From Bdellovibrio sp. (GTDB lineage: Bacteria > Myxococcota > SpSt-1050), in contig DYEF01000086.1 in the NCBI GenBank assembly GCA_020725805.1, positions 1 through 28,208 on the forward strand: a DNA stretch of 28,208 nucleotides, written 5' to 3'. Below the pieces are notes generated by a model. The model did no database searches and was not told the origin of the DNA. It worked only from the letters and a program-made list of their open reading frames with translations. The position numbers and the translations under genes were made by a program. Positions 1-7,959 of this stretch are shown one piece after another. The first letter of the stretch is position 1; each line of letters starts with the position of its first letter.

Positions 1-957
1 ATAACCCCATTCGTTGTCATACCAGCTGAATACCTTAACGAGATTCCCGTCCATTACAGCAGTGCTCAGGGCATCCACGGCGGAGGGAACGGGGAAGTGA
101 TTGAAATCTATCGAGACAAGCGGAAGGTCACAATAATGTAATATGCCTTTCAGTTCGCCATCAGCTGCCTTTTTGAGTGCGGCATTAACTTCATCCTTCG
201 TAGTATTCTTCTCAACTATTACCGACAGGTCCACCAAAGATACATTGGGAGTCGGCACCCTTATAGCAACACCGTCGAGTTTCCCTTTGAGTTCTGGCAA
301 TACCATTCCTACTGCCTTTGCTGCGCCTGTTGTAGTAGGAATCATAGACATTGCCGCAGCCCTTGCCCTTCTGAGGTCCTTATGGGGGAGGTCCAGAATC
401 CTCTGGTCATTGGTATATGAGTGTATCGTTGTCATATATCCCTTTACAATCTTGAAATTATCGTTGAGAACCTTTGCAACCGGTGCAAGACAGTTGGTTG
501 TACAGCTTGCATTTGAGAATATTTCCATAGACTTGTCATATTTGGTATGGTTTACGCCATAGACGAATGTTGGAATATCCTTATCCTTCGGCGGGGCAGA
601 GAGAACTACCTTCTTGGCTCCGGCCTTGATGTGTTTGGAAGCATCCTCTCTCGAAAGGAATTTACCGGTTGATTCAATGACGATATCCACCTTTCTGTCT
701 TTCCATGGGAGTTCTTCAGGATTTTTCACGGAAAGTACCTCTATCTTCCTGTCACCGGCAATTATCGAATTACCATCATCCCTTACGTCATAGGGAAGTG
801 TACCATGTACAGAATCATATTTAAGAAGATGTGCAAGTGTCTTTGCGTCTGTGATATCATTTACAGCTACAAGCTCTACATTCTTGTGTTCCATAACAAT
901 TCTTGCCACACATCTGCCAATTCTTCCAAAACCGTTGATACCTATTCTGATAGCCAT
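1..957 (-). CDS. gap: Glyceraldehyde-3-phosphate dehydrogenase, type I (3' end outside window)
   Basis: NAD-dependent glycolytic enzyme that oxidises and phosphorylates glyceraldehyde-3-phosphate to 1,3-bisphosphoglycerate in the cytoplasm. The reverse-strand translation begins [15 protein letters not shown], the Rossmann glycine motif, at the ATG at 955-957. The catalytic motif [12 protein letters not shown] places the nucleophilic Cys near residue 152. 'VAVND' supplies the Asp near residue 34 expected in NAD-preferring enzymes. The visible part ends with SWYDNEWGY at the window edge, so 319 codons are seen and roughly 15 C-terminal residues are missing. A strong ribosome site (AAAGGAGG) lies 6 nt before the ATG. 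The gene follows the seven-gene operon in the same direction, but a 229-base gap and its own promoter suggest separate expression. Identification is essentially certain. Confidence 0.98.
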   Translation of the reverse strand, partial: MAIRIGINGFGRIGRCVARIVMEHKNVELVAVNDITDAKTLAHLLKYDSVHGTLPYDVRDDGNSIIAGDRKIEVLSVKNPEELPWKDRKVDIVIESTGKFLSREDASKHIKAGAKKVVLSAPPKDKDIPTFVYGVNHTKYDKSMEIFSNASCTTNCLAPVAKVLNDNFKIVKGYMTTIHSYTNDQRILDLPHKDLRRARAAAMSMIPTTTGAAKAVGMVLPELKGKLDGVAIRVPTPNVSLVDLSVIVEKNTTKDEVNAALKKAADGELKGILHYCDLPLVSIDFNHFPVPSAVDALSTAVMDGNLVKVFSWYDNEWGY

Positions 958-987
958 CTCATACCTCCTTTAAGAGTTGGTCTGGTA

Positions 988-1016
988 TTTCTAATCATAT
1001 TTTTTGCTATTGTCAA
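988..1016 (-). promoter_or_regulatory. Predicted sigma70-type promoter for gap
   Basis: On the minus strand a perfect -35 TTGACA (1011-1016) is followed after exactly 17 nt by TAGAAA (988-993), a 4/6 match to the -10. It lies about 30 nt upstream of the gap start codon and its ribosome site. Prediction from sequence only. Confidence 0.65.
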
Positions 1017-1099
1017 TCCAAATAATAATAATATGTAGAGATAATACAAAATTAGAACTACCGGAATAAATTCACCATTTTCCTGATTGCGGCATTTTG

Positions 1100-1122
1100 T
1101 CAGACAATAATAATCTGTCTGA
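1100..1122. repeat. Inverted repeat between the operon end and gap
   Basis: TCAGACA (1100-1106) and TGTCTGA (1116-1122) form a perfect 7-bp stem with a 9-nt loop. It lies 65 nt past the stop of the last operon gene. No T-tract follows it on the minus strand, so it is not a standard intrinsic terminator. It could be an RNA 3'-end hairpin or a binding site. Confidence 0.35.
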
Positions 1123-1186
1123 GCGGAGTACAGACCCTTGAATTTGAACTCTTCTCTCTACGTATGAATATCAGGATAAGAAATAT

Positions 1187-2593
1187 TTACTCACATTCAT
1201 CAATCGTTGCCGGAAAGACCTTCGAGGGAGATTTCCACTGAGAGACAGGCAGTTTATTCCCTTTTGAGTCCTGCTGCCTCTCCTGTGCATCTTTTATACC
1301 ATCCTTGTCTGCATCGGTCTCCCAGTTAACCGTTCCTGTCCCGCCTTTTGACGGAAGGAGCTGATTTGCCTTGTCCTTATTGGTCGTCTCATCTCCGAAT
1401 GAATCATATCTGGTTACGAAATGGTCACCGTTTACATCCGCAATTTCGAGCAGTCTCTGATTGCCGGGCCACTCCTCTGTCCCTGTCCAGATATCACCGG
1501 ACAGACCGAATGTAAATTTATAACCTATTCTGAGTCCCTTCGGCAGAATGAATGAAATGGTCCATATATTATCTCCTGCTATCTCGTCTCCGTTTGTTCC
1601 GTCATCATACATCTGGACGACATTAGGCTTCCAGTTCTTGAAGACTTCCTGATTCAGTTTCTCGTCCTGAACAGGGGATTCCTTGTGTATTCCAAGGGCA
1701 ATAAACATCTTTGCCCCGTCTTTTTTTGTAGCCCACTTGTAGGGATTTATCGTATTGCCGTTGGAATCCGTAAGACCCTCGTTGATGTTCGCAGTAATTA
1801 CGGTGGCAAGTCTTGTCTCGTCATATTTTGCAACAAACTCAAACTCCTGTGCACTCTTCTCCATCTGATTCTCAAACGGTTCGACTGACTTATTATCGCC
1901 GTCCGAATAGTTTACATCATTATTTTTCAGAAAATCCTCTGACAGAATACTCCTTTTGTCAGGGTCTTTAAGAAATGATACTACATCAAACATAATATCA
2001 CTGCCATTTTCACTTCCTGCACTGATTATCTTTGAGACCATTGTAAAAAATCTGTTTGATTCGGTATTTTGTTCGAACTTTGAAAATACATCACTTTTTG
2101 CATTCTTTACTGCACAAAAGGAGACAGCAGAGAGAGACGAGCCCATCTTTCTGAGTTTTTCTGCAGCAAGTATCGTGTATGCAGTACTCTTCTCATCAAC
2201 CGGGTTTTCGATTACCTTTACCCTGAACGATTCACTCCTGCTCTCCTCTATCGTAGTAGCTTTTTTCAGCTGAGGATAGATATCCAGAAGAACCCTGTTA
2301 CCGCTTTTAAGCATAATTATGGCATTATTGAGGTCTACTTTCGAACTCACCTCTATCACAAACTTTCCGTCAGACTCGATGTTTCCGCTTTTTAACGCTA
2401 TGCTTTCACCCGTCGAAGATATCAGATCGGCCGTACCGGATTTAAAAAGTGTGTTTATACCTGCAATCAGGCGGTTTTCAACTGAGCCCGGATCATCAGG
2501 AACATTAGATAAATTGCTAAATAAAAGGCTCTCAATCCCGCAACCTGATAATGCCGGAATAAGCAAAACTAATATGATAAACTTCTTCACCAT
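1187..2593 (-). CDS. Lipoprotein with acidic choice-of-anchor-X-like module and Ca-binding-like motifs
   Basis: Function unknown. The 468-residue product begins MVKKFIILVLLIPALSGC, a lipoprotein signal peptide whose lipobox Cys is residue 18. Residues about 60-240 are a polar domain I do not recognise. Residues about 255-400 carry a beta-rich module with the signature DDGTNGDEIAGDNIWT (near 329-345), which resembles the module I know as choice-of-anchor X. After it come a dockerin-like DVNGDHFVT and a thrombospondin-3-like DADKDGIKD, both typical Ca-binding loops. The same DDGxNGDExAGD signature occurs in the first gene of the operon. The ATG overlaps the stop of the upstream barrel gene by 7 nt (translational coupling), and GGAGG precedes it. 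Probably anchored in the outer membrane beside the barrel encoded just upstream; this is inference. Confidence 0.85.
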   Translation of the reverse strand: MVKKFIILVLLIPALSGCGIESLLFSNLSNVPDDPGSVENRLIAGINTLFKSGTADLISSTGESIALKSGNIESDGKFVIEVSSKVDLNNAIIMLKSGNRVLLDIYPQLKKATTIEESRSESFRVKVIENPVDEKSTAYTILAAEKLRKMGSSLSAVSFCAVKNAKSDVFSKFEQNTESNRFFTMVSKIISAGSENGSDIMFDVVSFLKDPDKRSILSEDFLKNNDVNYSDGDNKSVEPFENQMEKSAQEFEFVAKYDETRLATVITANINEGLTDSNGNTINPYKWATKKDGAKMFIALGIHKESPVQDEKLNQEVFKNWKPNVVQMYDDGTNGDEIAGDNIWTISFILPKGLRIGYKFTFGLSGDIWTGTEEWPGNQRLLEIADVNGDHFVTRYDSFGDETTNKDKANQLLPSKGGTGTVNWETDADKDGIKDAQERQQDSKGNKLPVSQWKSPSKVFPATIDECE

Positions 2594-4503
2594 ACTACCT
2601 CCATAGTTGCCTTCGAACGGAATACCTTGAATATATTTTCGTGCGGTGACTGCTCTCCCCTGTTCTGGTTTTTATCGATATATTCCAGATAATATCTGAT
2701 AGAAGCACCTCCGAAGACATACGATAAAAGGATGAAGGGTTTGTGTTTTACCGTCACATAATCATAATAAATTGTCTCTGTAGGGTCACTCGAACGTTTC
2801 TTCTCGTCCCAGTTGTCATACTGATAGCCGATACCTGCCCTGAATTCATCATTAAACTGATATTCTGTAGCAAGGCGAAGTGTGAGAATATTCCCCGAAT
2901 AATCATCGTCTTTTGTCCCGGCCTTCCTGCCGTCCGAATCCATTATGTACTTTGCCTTGAGCGATAATGTCAGTCCGCTCAGATACGAAGGGATATATTT
3001 CGTAGTAAAGACGAAGAGATTCGTAAGTCTGTCCTGATTTCTCTTATAGACTGAACGCGGATCTCTTCCCCTGTCGAGGGTGTTGGAATAGTCATAGAAA
3101 TCGGTATCGGTATATCCCTCGGAATACGTAAAATTGGGGTATGTATTATCAATATCACGGTTCTGTCTGTTTGTATTGTAGGTCAGAAGCGTATATTCGA
3201 GAGAGAATGTAAAGTCTCCTGTATTCAGGTTGTTCAGAAGTGTTAATCCTCTCCAGCCGATACAGGACTCATAGAACGGTTCGTCAAAATCAATAAACTC
3301 GTTTGCAAGATTCAGCGTCGGGAGCTGTCCGCCCTCCATAAATCCGTCCGTAATCAGGACATCTGCCTCTCTCCGCGTCCCGAATGTGGCAGTCCAGTTC
3401 TCCCCGAAATTGAAGAGCTCGAGCTTTAACTGATAGTTTATATCCTCAAACGGGACTATCTCGAAGAGGAGCTTTTCAACCGCATCACTTACAGGGTCAG
3501 ATGAATATATCATAGGAAACATCCCCTGAGATTCTTTTACCCCGTTCGTTGCATACTTCGTATTGATAGCGGAGAGCGAATATCCGAAAAGCAGATTAAC
3601 CGAAATCCTGTCCGTAATATCATACTGCATTTCAAGTGTGGCATTCAGGTTTCTGTATCTGTAATCCATAGAGACTGAATGGTCTTTTTCACACCCCTCA
3701 ATCGGGTTTCCGAGTTCGTCCTTGCAGTCAGGGTATTTGGCACCGATTGCATCCGGGTCCAGAAGGTTTGCCTCGAGGTCATTTACAAAACTGACAATCC
3801 CTGTAAGATTCAGCCTGTCAGTGAAATTATATTTTGCTTTTGCAGCATAGGCATAGTCATTTGTATAGAAAGGATTTGTGAGAATCGGGTCCCCGATTCC
3901 GGTCGACCAGCCGGGTCCGACATATAGTTTCGGGAGTGCAATAACACCAAGCACATACTCGATATCTCTCCCTTTATTCGCCCCTTCGATGAAAATACCC
4001 TTTCCGTTATCCCTGTCGATGTAACGGGATTTACCGATTGTATAGGAGTTGAACATCGAAAAATCCGATGAACCTACACTCACTGCCGTAACAAAAGGTA
4101 TCGGCGGGGCAAGTCTGATATTATACCCTCTCAGTTTTATATATTCGGCGTGATTCATACCGAGTGATTCTCCGGAGGTATTTGGTCTGTCATACTTTAT
4201 ATCTCCGTTTTCCCACCAGTCCTGCCATACAGAACCGAATCTGCTCTCGAGCCTGACGGTCGCCAGTACATACTGAGAGACGTTCCCTTTTATGTTCAGT
4301 TCGAACTCTGAGCCCGCTCCGTTATCTCCGCTTATCCCCTCCTTGGGCCAGAAAGGATTTCCGAGGGTAAGCACCCCCTGTGAATCGTTATTCCGGTACA
4401 GCCACTTATTGTATATCTTGCCGGAGAGTTCGAAATTTGCAGTATCCGAAAATGCTGACGTCGAGAAAATAACCAAAAGAAGTAAAAAAGAAAATCTTTT
4501 CAT
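2587..4503 (-). CDS. Outer-membrane beta-barrel protein (porin-like)
   Basis: A 638-residue protein with a Sec signal peptide (MKRFSFLLLLVIFSTSAFSD, probable cleavage after the Ala-Phe-Ser region near residue 19). Almost the whole mature chain consists of alternating hydrophobic/polar strands rich in Tyr, Trp, Asn and Asp, with aromatic girdle patterns. It ends MEVVW, and a terminal aromatic residue is the usual BAM recognition feature. The first strand region contains YRNNDSQG, and a Trp-rich loop (WQDWWENGD, near residue 92) follows. I do not recognise a named transporter family. It lies 20 nt after the DOMON-like protein gene and overlaps the downstream lipoprotein by 7 nt, so the three products are probably made together as an outer-membrane set. 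A weak ribosome site (AGGGA) precedes the ATG at 4501-4503. Confidence 0.85.
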   Translation of the reverse strand: MKRFSFLLLLVIFSTSAFSDTANFELSGKIYNKWLYRNNDSQGVLTLGNPFWPKEGISGDNGAGSEFELNIKGNVSQYVLATVRLESRFGSVWQDWWENGDIKYDRPNTSGESLGMNHAEYIKLRGYNIRLAPPIPFVTAVSVGSSDFSMFNSYTIGKSRYIDRDNGKGIFIEGANKGRDIEYVLGVIALPKLYVGPGWSTGIGDPILTNPFYTNDYAYAAKAKYNFTDRLNLTGIVSFVNDLEANLLDPDAIGAKYPDCKDELGNPIEGCEKDHSVSMDYRYRNLNATLEMQYDITDRISVNLLFGYSLSAINTKYATNGVKESQGMFPMIYSSDPVSDAVEKLLFEIVPFEDINYQLKLELFNFGENWTATFGTRREADVLITDGFMEGGQLPTLNLANEFIDFDEPFYESCIGWRGLTLLNNLNTGDFTFSLEYTLLTYNTNRQNRDIDNTYPNFTYSEGYTDTDFYDYSNTLDRGRDPRSVYKRNQDRLTNLFVFTTKYIPSYLSGLTLSLKAKYIMDSDGRKAGTKDDDYSGNILTLRLATEYQFNDEFRAGIGYQYDNWDEKKRSSDPTETIYYDYVTVKHKPFILLSYVFGGASIRYYLEYIDKNQNRGEQSPHENIFKVFRSKATMEVVW

Positions 4504-4523
4504 AATCTGTCCCTGATTTTATT

Positions 4524-5348
4524 TTATCTGTAAACCATAGGAATTCTGACAATCTCCCACTTTGAAGGATCCGGATCACATTTAAATTTCTTGAGAATTT
4601 CGTGTTGTTTATCCGTCTCATCCTTTCCGCCTTTTGCAGGAGATACCAGCATATCAATTATATGCGGGTCGCAGTCATAGTCAGAGCCACCACCGAATCT
4701 GTGTGGTCCTTCATATTCATTTACCTTGCGGGTTAAAAAGTCCTTCTTGTCAGGATAACCTTCGTTACTCTGCATCACAGCCTGAAATCCCCACTTCGGT
4801 GAGAAACCTCCGAGTTCCTTCTTCCCCACAACGGCTACGATACTTCTGCCCTGAACGAATGTCTTCTTCGGAATCACGATTTTGTCTCTGAATTTCTCTG
4901 CCTTGAGCTTTATCTCATCATTAATCCTTGCCTTGCTCTGAGGCGAGAGAATTACTACCTTTTCGTAAAAAGACTCCTTTTCGAACTTTATATTTAGTCC
5001 GGGCAGTCCGTCCTCTTCTCCCGAACCCTCCTTATGGTCGGTATCGATAAAGACGAATGCCATCTGAATCGAAAATCCGTTTCCGCCCTGAGGCCAGCTC
5101 TTGGAATTCCACGGGTCCTCTATCTTTGCATTGACCGTGAGTTTGAACTCCACATCCTCGCCCTTCTCCTTTATCTCAAGCTTTGTGATATCAAACGAAC
5201 CCTTTTTATAGACAGGGTCTGTGGGATAGATATAAGTCCCCGGACCGTTGTCATCCCCTGCCGGATCATCCAGTACAACCTCATCGGCAAAGAGATTCCC
5301 GAGGATTAACAGATTCACAATAACAAATGCAAAAAATAGTCTCTTCAT
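4524..5348 (-). CDS. Secreted glucodextranase C-terminal/DOMON-like domain protein
   Basis: A 274-residue periplasmic or secreted protein with a signal peptide (MKRLFFAFVIVNLLILGNLFA, cleavage near residue 21). The mature N-terminus carries DDPAGDDNGPGTYIYPTDP, then KKGSFDITKLEI, NGFSIQMAFVFIDTD and WGFQAVMQSNEG. This is the signature order of the glucodextranase C-terminal (GDE_C) domain, a DOMON-like beta-sandwich that binds carbohydrate in known enzymes. No catalytic domain is attached, so a sugar-binding role is inferred. The open frame extends upstream to 5441, but the ATG at 5346-5348 is chosen because AGGAGG sits 8 nt before it and the signal peptide starts there. It lies 40 nt after the PAP2 gene and 20 nt before the barrel gene. 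Confidence 0.85.
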   Translation of the reverse strand: MKRLFFAFVIVNLLILGNLFADEVVLDDPAGDDNGPGTYIYPTDPVYKKGSFDITKLEIKEKGEDVEFKLTVNAKIEDPWNSKSWPQGGNGFSIQMAFVFIDTDHKEGSGEEDGLPGLNIKFEKESFYEKVVILSPQSKARINDEIKLKAEKFRDKIVIPKKTFVQGRSIVAVVGKKELGGFSPKWGFQAVMQSNEGYPDKKDFLTRKVNEYEGPHRFGGGSDYDCDPHIIDMLVSPAKGGKDETDKQHEILKKFKCDPDPSKWEIVRIPMVYR

Positions 5349-5388
5349 CCGTAAAACCTCCTGAAAAGGGTCTGATAACCGATATTTT

Positions 5389-5973
5389 CTATACCAATTT
5401 TTTATTCTTAATGCAATTAAACAATTCAGCCATTCTGTCAAACAGAAGAGGCGAAATTATTATCGAAAACAGGGCAATAAGAAAACCGGCAATCACATCG
5501 AGCGGGAAATGCACCCCCATATATATCCTGCCGTAAGAGATTACAAACCAGTAGACCAGAAGAAGGGCTTTGAATACTATATTCACCTTTCTGAAGAAGA
5601 ATACGAGTATAAGCGAGGCAACAGCAGAATCTCCGGACGGGAATGACATTTTATAATATGGAAGAAGCAGATGAACATCGTCAAGAAATGAGGCCGGTCT
5701 CGGTGCAGCAATAAGAACCTTGAGAGAGATAACAAATAGAGCGGTAATAACAGAAGAAAGAAGAAGGTATATAAATTCGGTTTTTCTCTTTCTGATGAAA
5801 AGGAATATAAGAATAATGACCACCACCTCTGCCCTTCCCAGAAATCTTGCCAGAAGGAAAAAGTTGTCAAAAAACTGAGTGTGATTCCCGTTGATAAATC
5901 TGAAGAGAGCGGTATTTATTCCGAAATTTTCGATATTAAGGCCGTGTATCACAGGATGGATTTCAGAAGCCAA
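5389..5973 (-). CDS. PAP2-superfamily membrane phosphatase-like protein
   Basis: A 194-residue integral membrane protein with about five or six hydrophobic segments. It has the three-part PAP2 acid-phosphatase signature: K85-x6-R92-P93, then PSGD (112-115), then GR-x5-H155-x3-D159 (GRIYMGVHFPLD). Family members remove phosphate from lipid pyrophosphates, phosphatidic acid or lipid A at the periplasmic face. Two positions deviate: the motif-2 His is Asp115 (PSGD instead of PSGH), and the motif-3 Ser is Gly148. The nucleophile His155 and its partner Asp159 are kept, so the protein may be active, altered or non-catalytic. The start is a TTG (5971-5973) with AGGAGG 4 nt before it, overlapping the end of the A24 peptidase gene by 11 nt. 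Confidence 0.88.
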   Translation of the reverse strand: MASEIHPVIHGLNIENFGINTALFRFINGNHTQFFDNFFLLARFLGRAEVVVIILIFLFIRKRKTEFIYLLLSSVITALFVISLKVLIAAPRPASFLDDVHLLLPYYKMSFPSGDSAVASLILVFFFRKVNIVFKALLLVYWFVISYGRIYMGVHFPLDVIAGFLIALFSIIISPLLFDRMAELFNCIKNKKLV

Positions 5974-7033
5974 GAAGCCTCCTGACAGTTAATATAATAT
6001 TGCCAAACCCCGTAAAGTACGTAAAAGCATACCCGATTACTATGTAGGCGGAGAAAGAGAATGTCCGCTGTCTCTCCACATATTCAATCTTATTTTCCTC
6101 AATATACTCCCTGAGGACAGATAACTGCTCATTCGTCAATCCGTCCATAAACATATCACCGAGTCTCTCCGCCATTTCGCCTTTGTCCAGTTTGTTCTGG
6201 GCAATAAACTCCTTTGAGAGTGAATCACCCGGTTTTAGTCTTTCAGCCCTTACGATTTCAACATCGAGGTATTTCAGGACAGATTCATAGAATATCCGGA
6301 AAAGTATTACAATGAAGGCAAGAAGACCAACGGAATATATCTGACCGAGCATCTCTTTTCCGGTCTGGATGTAGAGCATAATAATATTTACTATTACAAC
6401 GAGTATCCCTGCAATGTACATTTTTCTGCCCGTAAATATTCTGGATGCCGAAGACATTACAAAAAAGACCAGAAGCATAGAGAGAAGATTGAATCTGCCC
6501 TGAGGGAGATGAGAGAAGAAATTCAGGTAAATAACCCTTGAAACGAGCATCATAATCAGCGCCGCGGTGATATTCTTCAGCAGACCCCGGGCTGTACTTA
6601 TTATACCTGTCTTTCTGAAATTAACCCTTCTTACTGAATCATATATGAGTGAGATAAGTAAGACAGGAATAACCGGTACAAATATGTTTATCAGAAAAAC
6701 GAATGTCTCATTGAAGATGCTGATCACACTCTCTCCCTCGATGTGGAAGAAGAGAGAGAGAAGCCAGAAGAGTTTTGCGTCACCGGCTGACCAGCCGCCT
6801 ATATACCATAGACCTGTTCCGATTACACCCGAGATGAGAAATCTCAGAAAAAAGACCTGAACCGGAATAAAACTCGCTCCGAATACAGCGGCAACAGATG
6901 TAAAAATTATAACGAGAATAAGGCCTGTAAAGATGACTTCGTTCCTTATTTTTTTGTATAGGATATCTTCGTAGAGTAAAAAGAGGGCGACAAGCAGTCC
7001 GGCAGGTGCTATTATGTTATAAATCAGTCCGAT
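5963..7033 (-). CDS. A24-family (prepilin/preflagellin-type) aspartic membrane peptidase, non-canonical start
   Basis: Polytopic inner-membrane protein of about 356 residues. Reading upstream of the first canonical codon (GTG at 6725-6727), the frame stays open and encodes the catalytic part of an A24 peptidase. With ATC at 7031-7033 as residue 1, the N-terminus is GLIYNIIAPAGLL, the first catalytic Asp is D23 (YEDILYKKIRN) and the second is D85 (GGWSAGDAKLF). The C-terminal half (RLKPGDSLSKEF, GLTNEQLSVLREY, a final hydrophobic segment) resembles the C-terminal domain of archaeal-type preflagellin peptidases. No ATG, GTG or TTG occurs in this frame between an upstream in-frame stop (inside the radical SAM gene) and 6727. 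AAGGAGGG ends 7 nt before the ATC; CTG (7025-7027) and ATT (7022-7024) are further candidates. It overlaps the radical SAM gene by 10 nt and the PAP2 gene by 11 nt. It would cleave a class III signal peptide, but no obvious substrate is in the window. Confidence 0.75.
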   Translation of the reverse strand: MGLIYNIIAPAGLLVALFLLYEDILYKKIRNEVIFTGLILVIIFTSVAAVFGASFIPVQVFFLRFLISGVIGTGLWYIGGWSAGDAKLFWLLSLFFHIEGESVISIFNETFVFLINIFVPVIPVLLISLIYDSVRRVNFRKTGIISTARGLLKNITAALIMMLVSRVIYLNFFSHLPQGRFNLLSMLLVFFVMSSASRIFTGRKMYIAGILVVIVNIIMLYIQTGKEMLGQIYSVGLLAFIVILFRIFYESVLKYLDVEIVRAERLKPGDSLSKEFIAQNKLDKGEMAERLGDMFMDGLTNEQLSVLREYIEENKIEYVERQRTFSFSAYIVIGYAFTYFTGFGNIILTVRRLLGF

Positions 7034-7956
7034 TGCAAAACCCTCCTTATCACGAAAGCGGGGTCGAGAAAGAGCGGATATAATTCCTTCGAACTGTAAT
7101 ATGTATCCATCTCATAGAGACCTGCACAGATCGAATTATATGTGCAGACCTTACAGACATCTGTCTTGCCGTGATAGAATCTCTCCTGAACGATCTTCCC
7201 CTTGTCGTCCAGAAAATTGACGATTCTCTCTTCGCCTTTGATAATCTTCCTTGTCTCTGTCGAATATTCGGCAAACTCCGCCATATAACAGAGTGGTACC
7301 CTCTCGACCCTGAAAGAGTAGCCGGACTTTTGCAAATACTTCAGTGCATTATTAAGGCTCATCTCGAAATCAGTGAGTTTTGCAACAGTATCGGGATTCT
7401 CGCTCACCCTGTTCATTGTCGGGTCTATATTGTTGAATATGAAATGTCTGATGAACGGAAATTTTTCTGTAAGTGTTATCACAATCTCATCAAGGTGGTC
7501 AGAATTATACTTGTTTATGACAATGTTTATCATCGTCATCATATTCAGTCTGCCGGCATTCTGTATCGAGGCAAAGAGGTGTCTTAGGGAATCCTTTTTG
7601 CCTGTCAGAAATCCCTGAAGTCTGTTCCTTACAGTATGGACCGAAAAATGAACCGACCTCAGGCCCGAATCATAGAGCCTTCTGAATAGTTTTTTGTCCG
7701 AGAGCCTCTGACCATTCGTGATAACCCTGACCTCCAGCCCCTTTCCGATACCATATTCGACAATCCTGTCTAGTTCGTCGAGGAGCGTAGGTTCTCCGCC
7801 GGTCAGGATGATACCTCTGTATTTCAATCTGGCAAATTCATCGATCTGTTCTTTTGCCCTATCGAACGAGAGGTCCTTCTCTATCTCGGGATTGGAACAG
7901 AATCTGCACTTCTGGTTACACCTTCTTGTTACCTGAATATACCCGATATTTGCCAT
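7024..7956 (-). CDS. Radical SAM enzyme with C-terminal Cys cluster
   Basis: A 310-residue cytoplasmic protein. The radical SAM [4Fe-4S] motif is C13-x3-C17-x2-C20 (CNQKCRFC), followed by the SAM-binding LTGGEP near residues 52-56. Late cysteines C223, C268, C271 and C277 (PLCYM; CKVCTYNSIC) could hold an auxiliary iron-sulfur cluster, as in SPASM/twitch-type peptide or small-molecule modifying enzymes. I cannot name the reaction. The ATG at 7954-7956 is 3 nt after the stop of the large lipoprotein gene, with no clear ribosome site, which suggests translational coupling. The downstream A24 peptidase overlaps its last codons. It is unlike the other radical SAM protein in the window (16812-18059) in length and Cys layout. 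Confidence 0.88.
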   Translation of the reverse strand: MANIGYIQVTRRCNQKCRFCSNPEIEKDLSFDRAKEQIDEFARLKYRGIILTGGEPTLLDELDRIVEYGIGKGLEVRVITNGQRLSDKKLFRRLYDSGLRSVHFSVHTVRNRLQGFLTGKKDSLRHLFASIQNAGRLNMMTMINIVINKYNSDHLDEIVITLTEKFPFIRHFIFNNIDPTMNRVSENPDTVAKLTDFEMSLNNALKYLQKSGYSFRVERVPLCYMAEFAEYSTETRKIIKGEERIVNFLDDKGKIVQERFYHGKTDVCKVCTYNSICAGLYEMDTYYSSKELYPLFLDPAFVIRRVLQSD

Positions 7957-7959
7957 AGT

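Noticed and set aside
143-562. Plus-strand open frame of 139 residues
   Set aside because: It lies wholly inside gap on the other strand, has no ribosome site, and has shadow-like composition.
4406-4657. Minus-strand open frame bridging the barrel and GDE_C genes
   Set aside because: Out of frame with two well-supported genes; no signal or motif.
5349-5441. Longer N-terminus for the GDE_C protein
   Set aside because: It would overlap the PAP2 gene and bury the signal peptide. AGGAGG and the Met-Lys-Arg-Leu start mark 5348.
6728-7023. Apparent 296-base gap between the radical SAM gene and a membrane protein
   Set aside because: The gap is coding: it continues the membrane-protein frame and contains both A24 peptidase active-site motifs.
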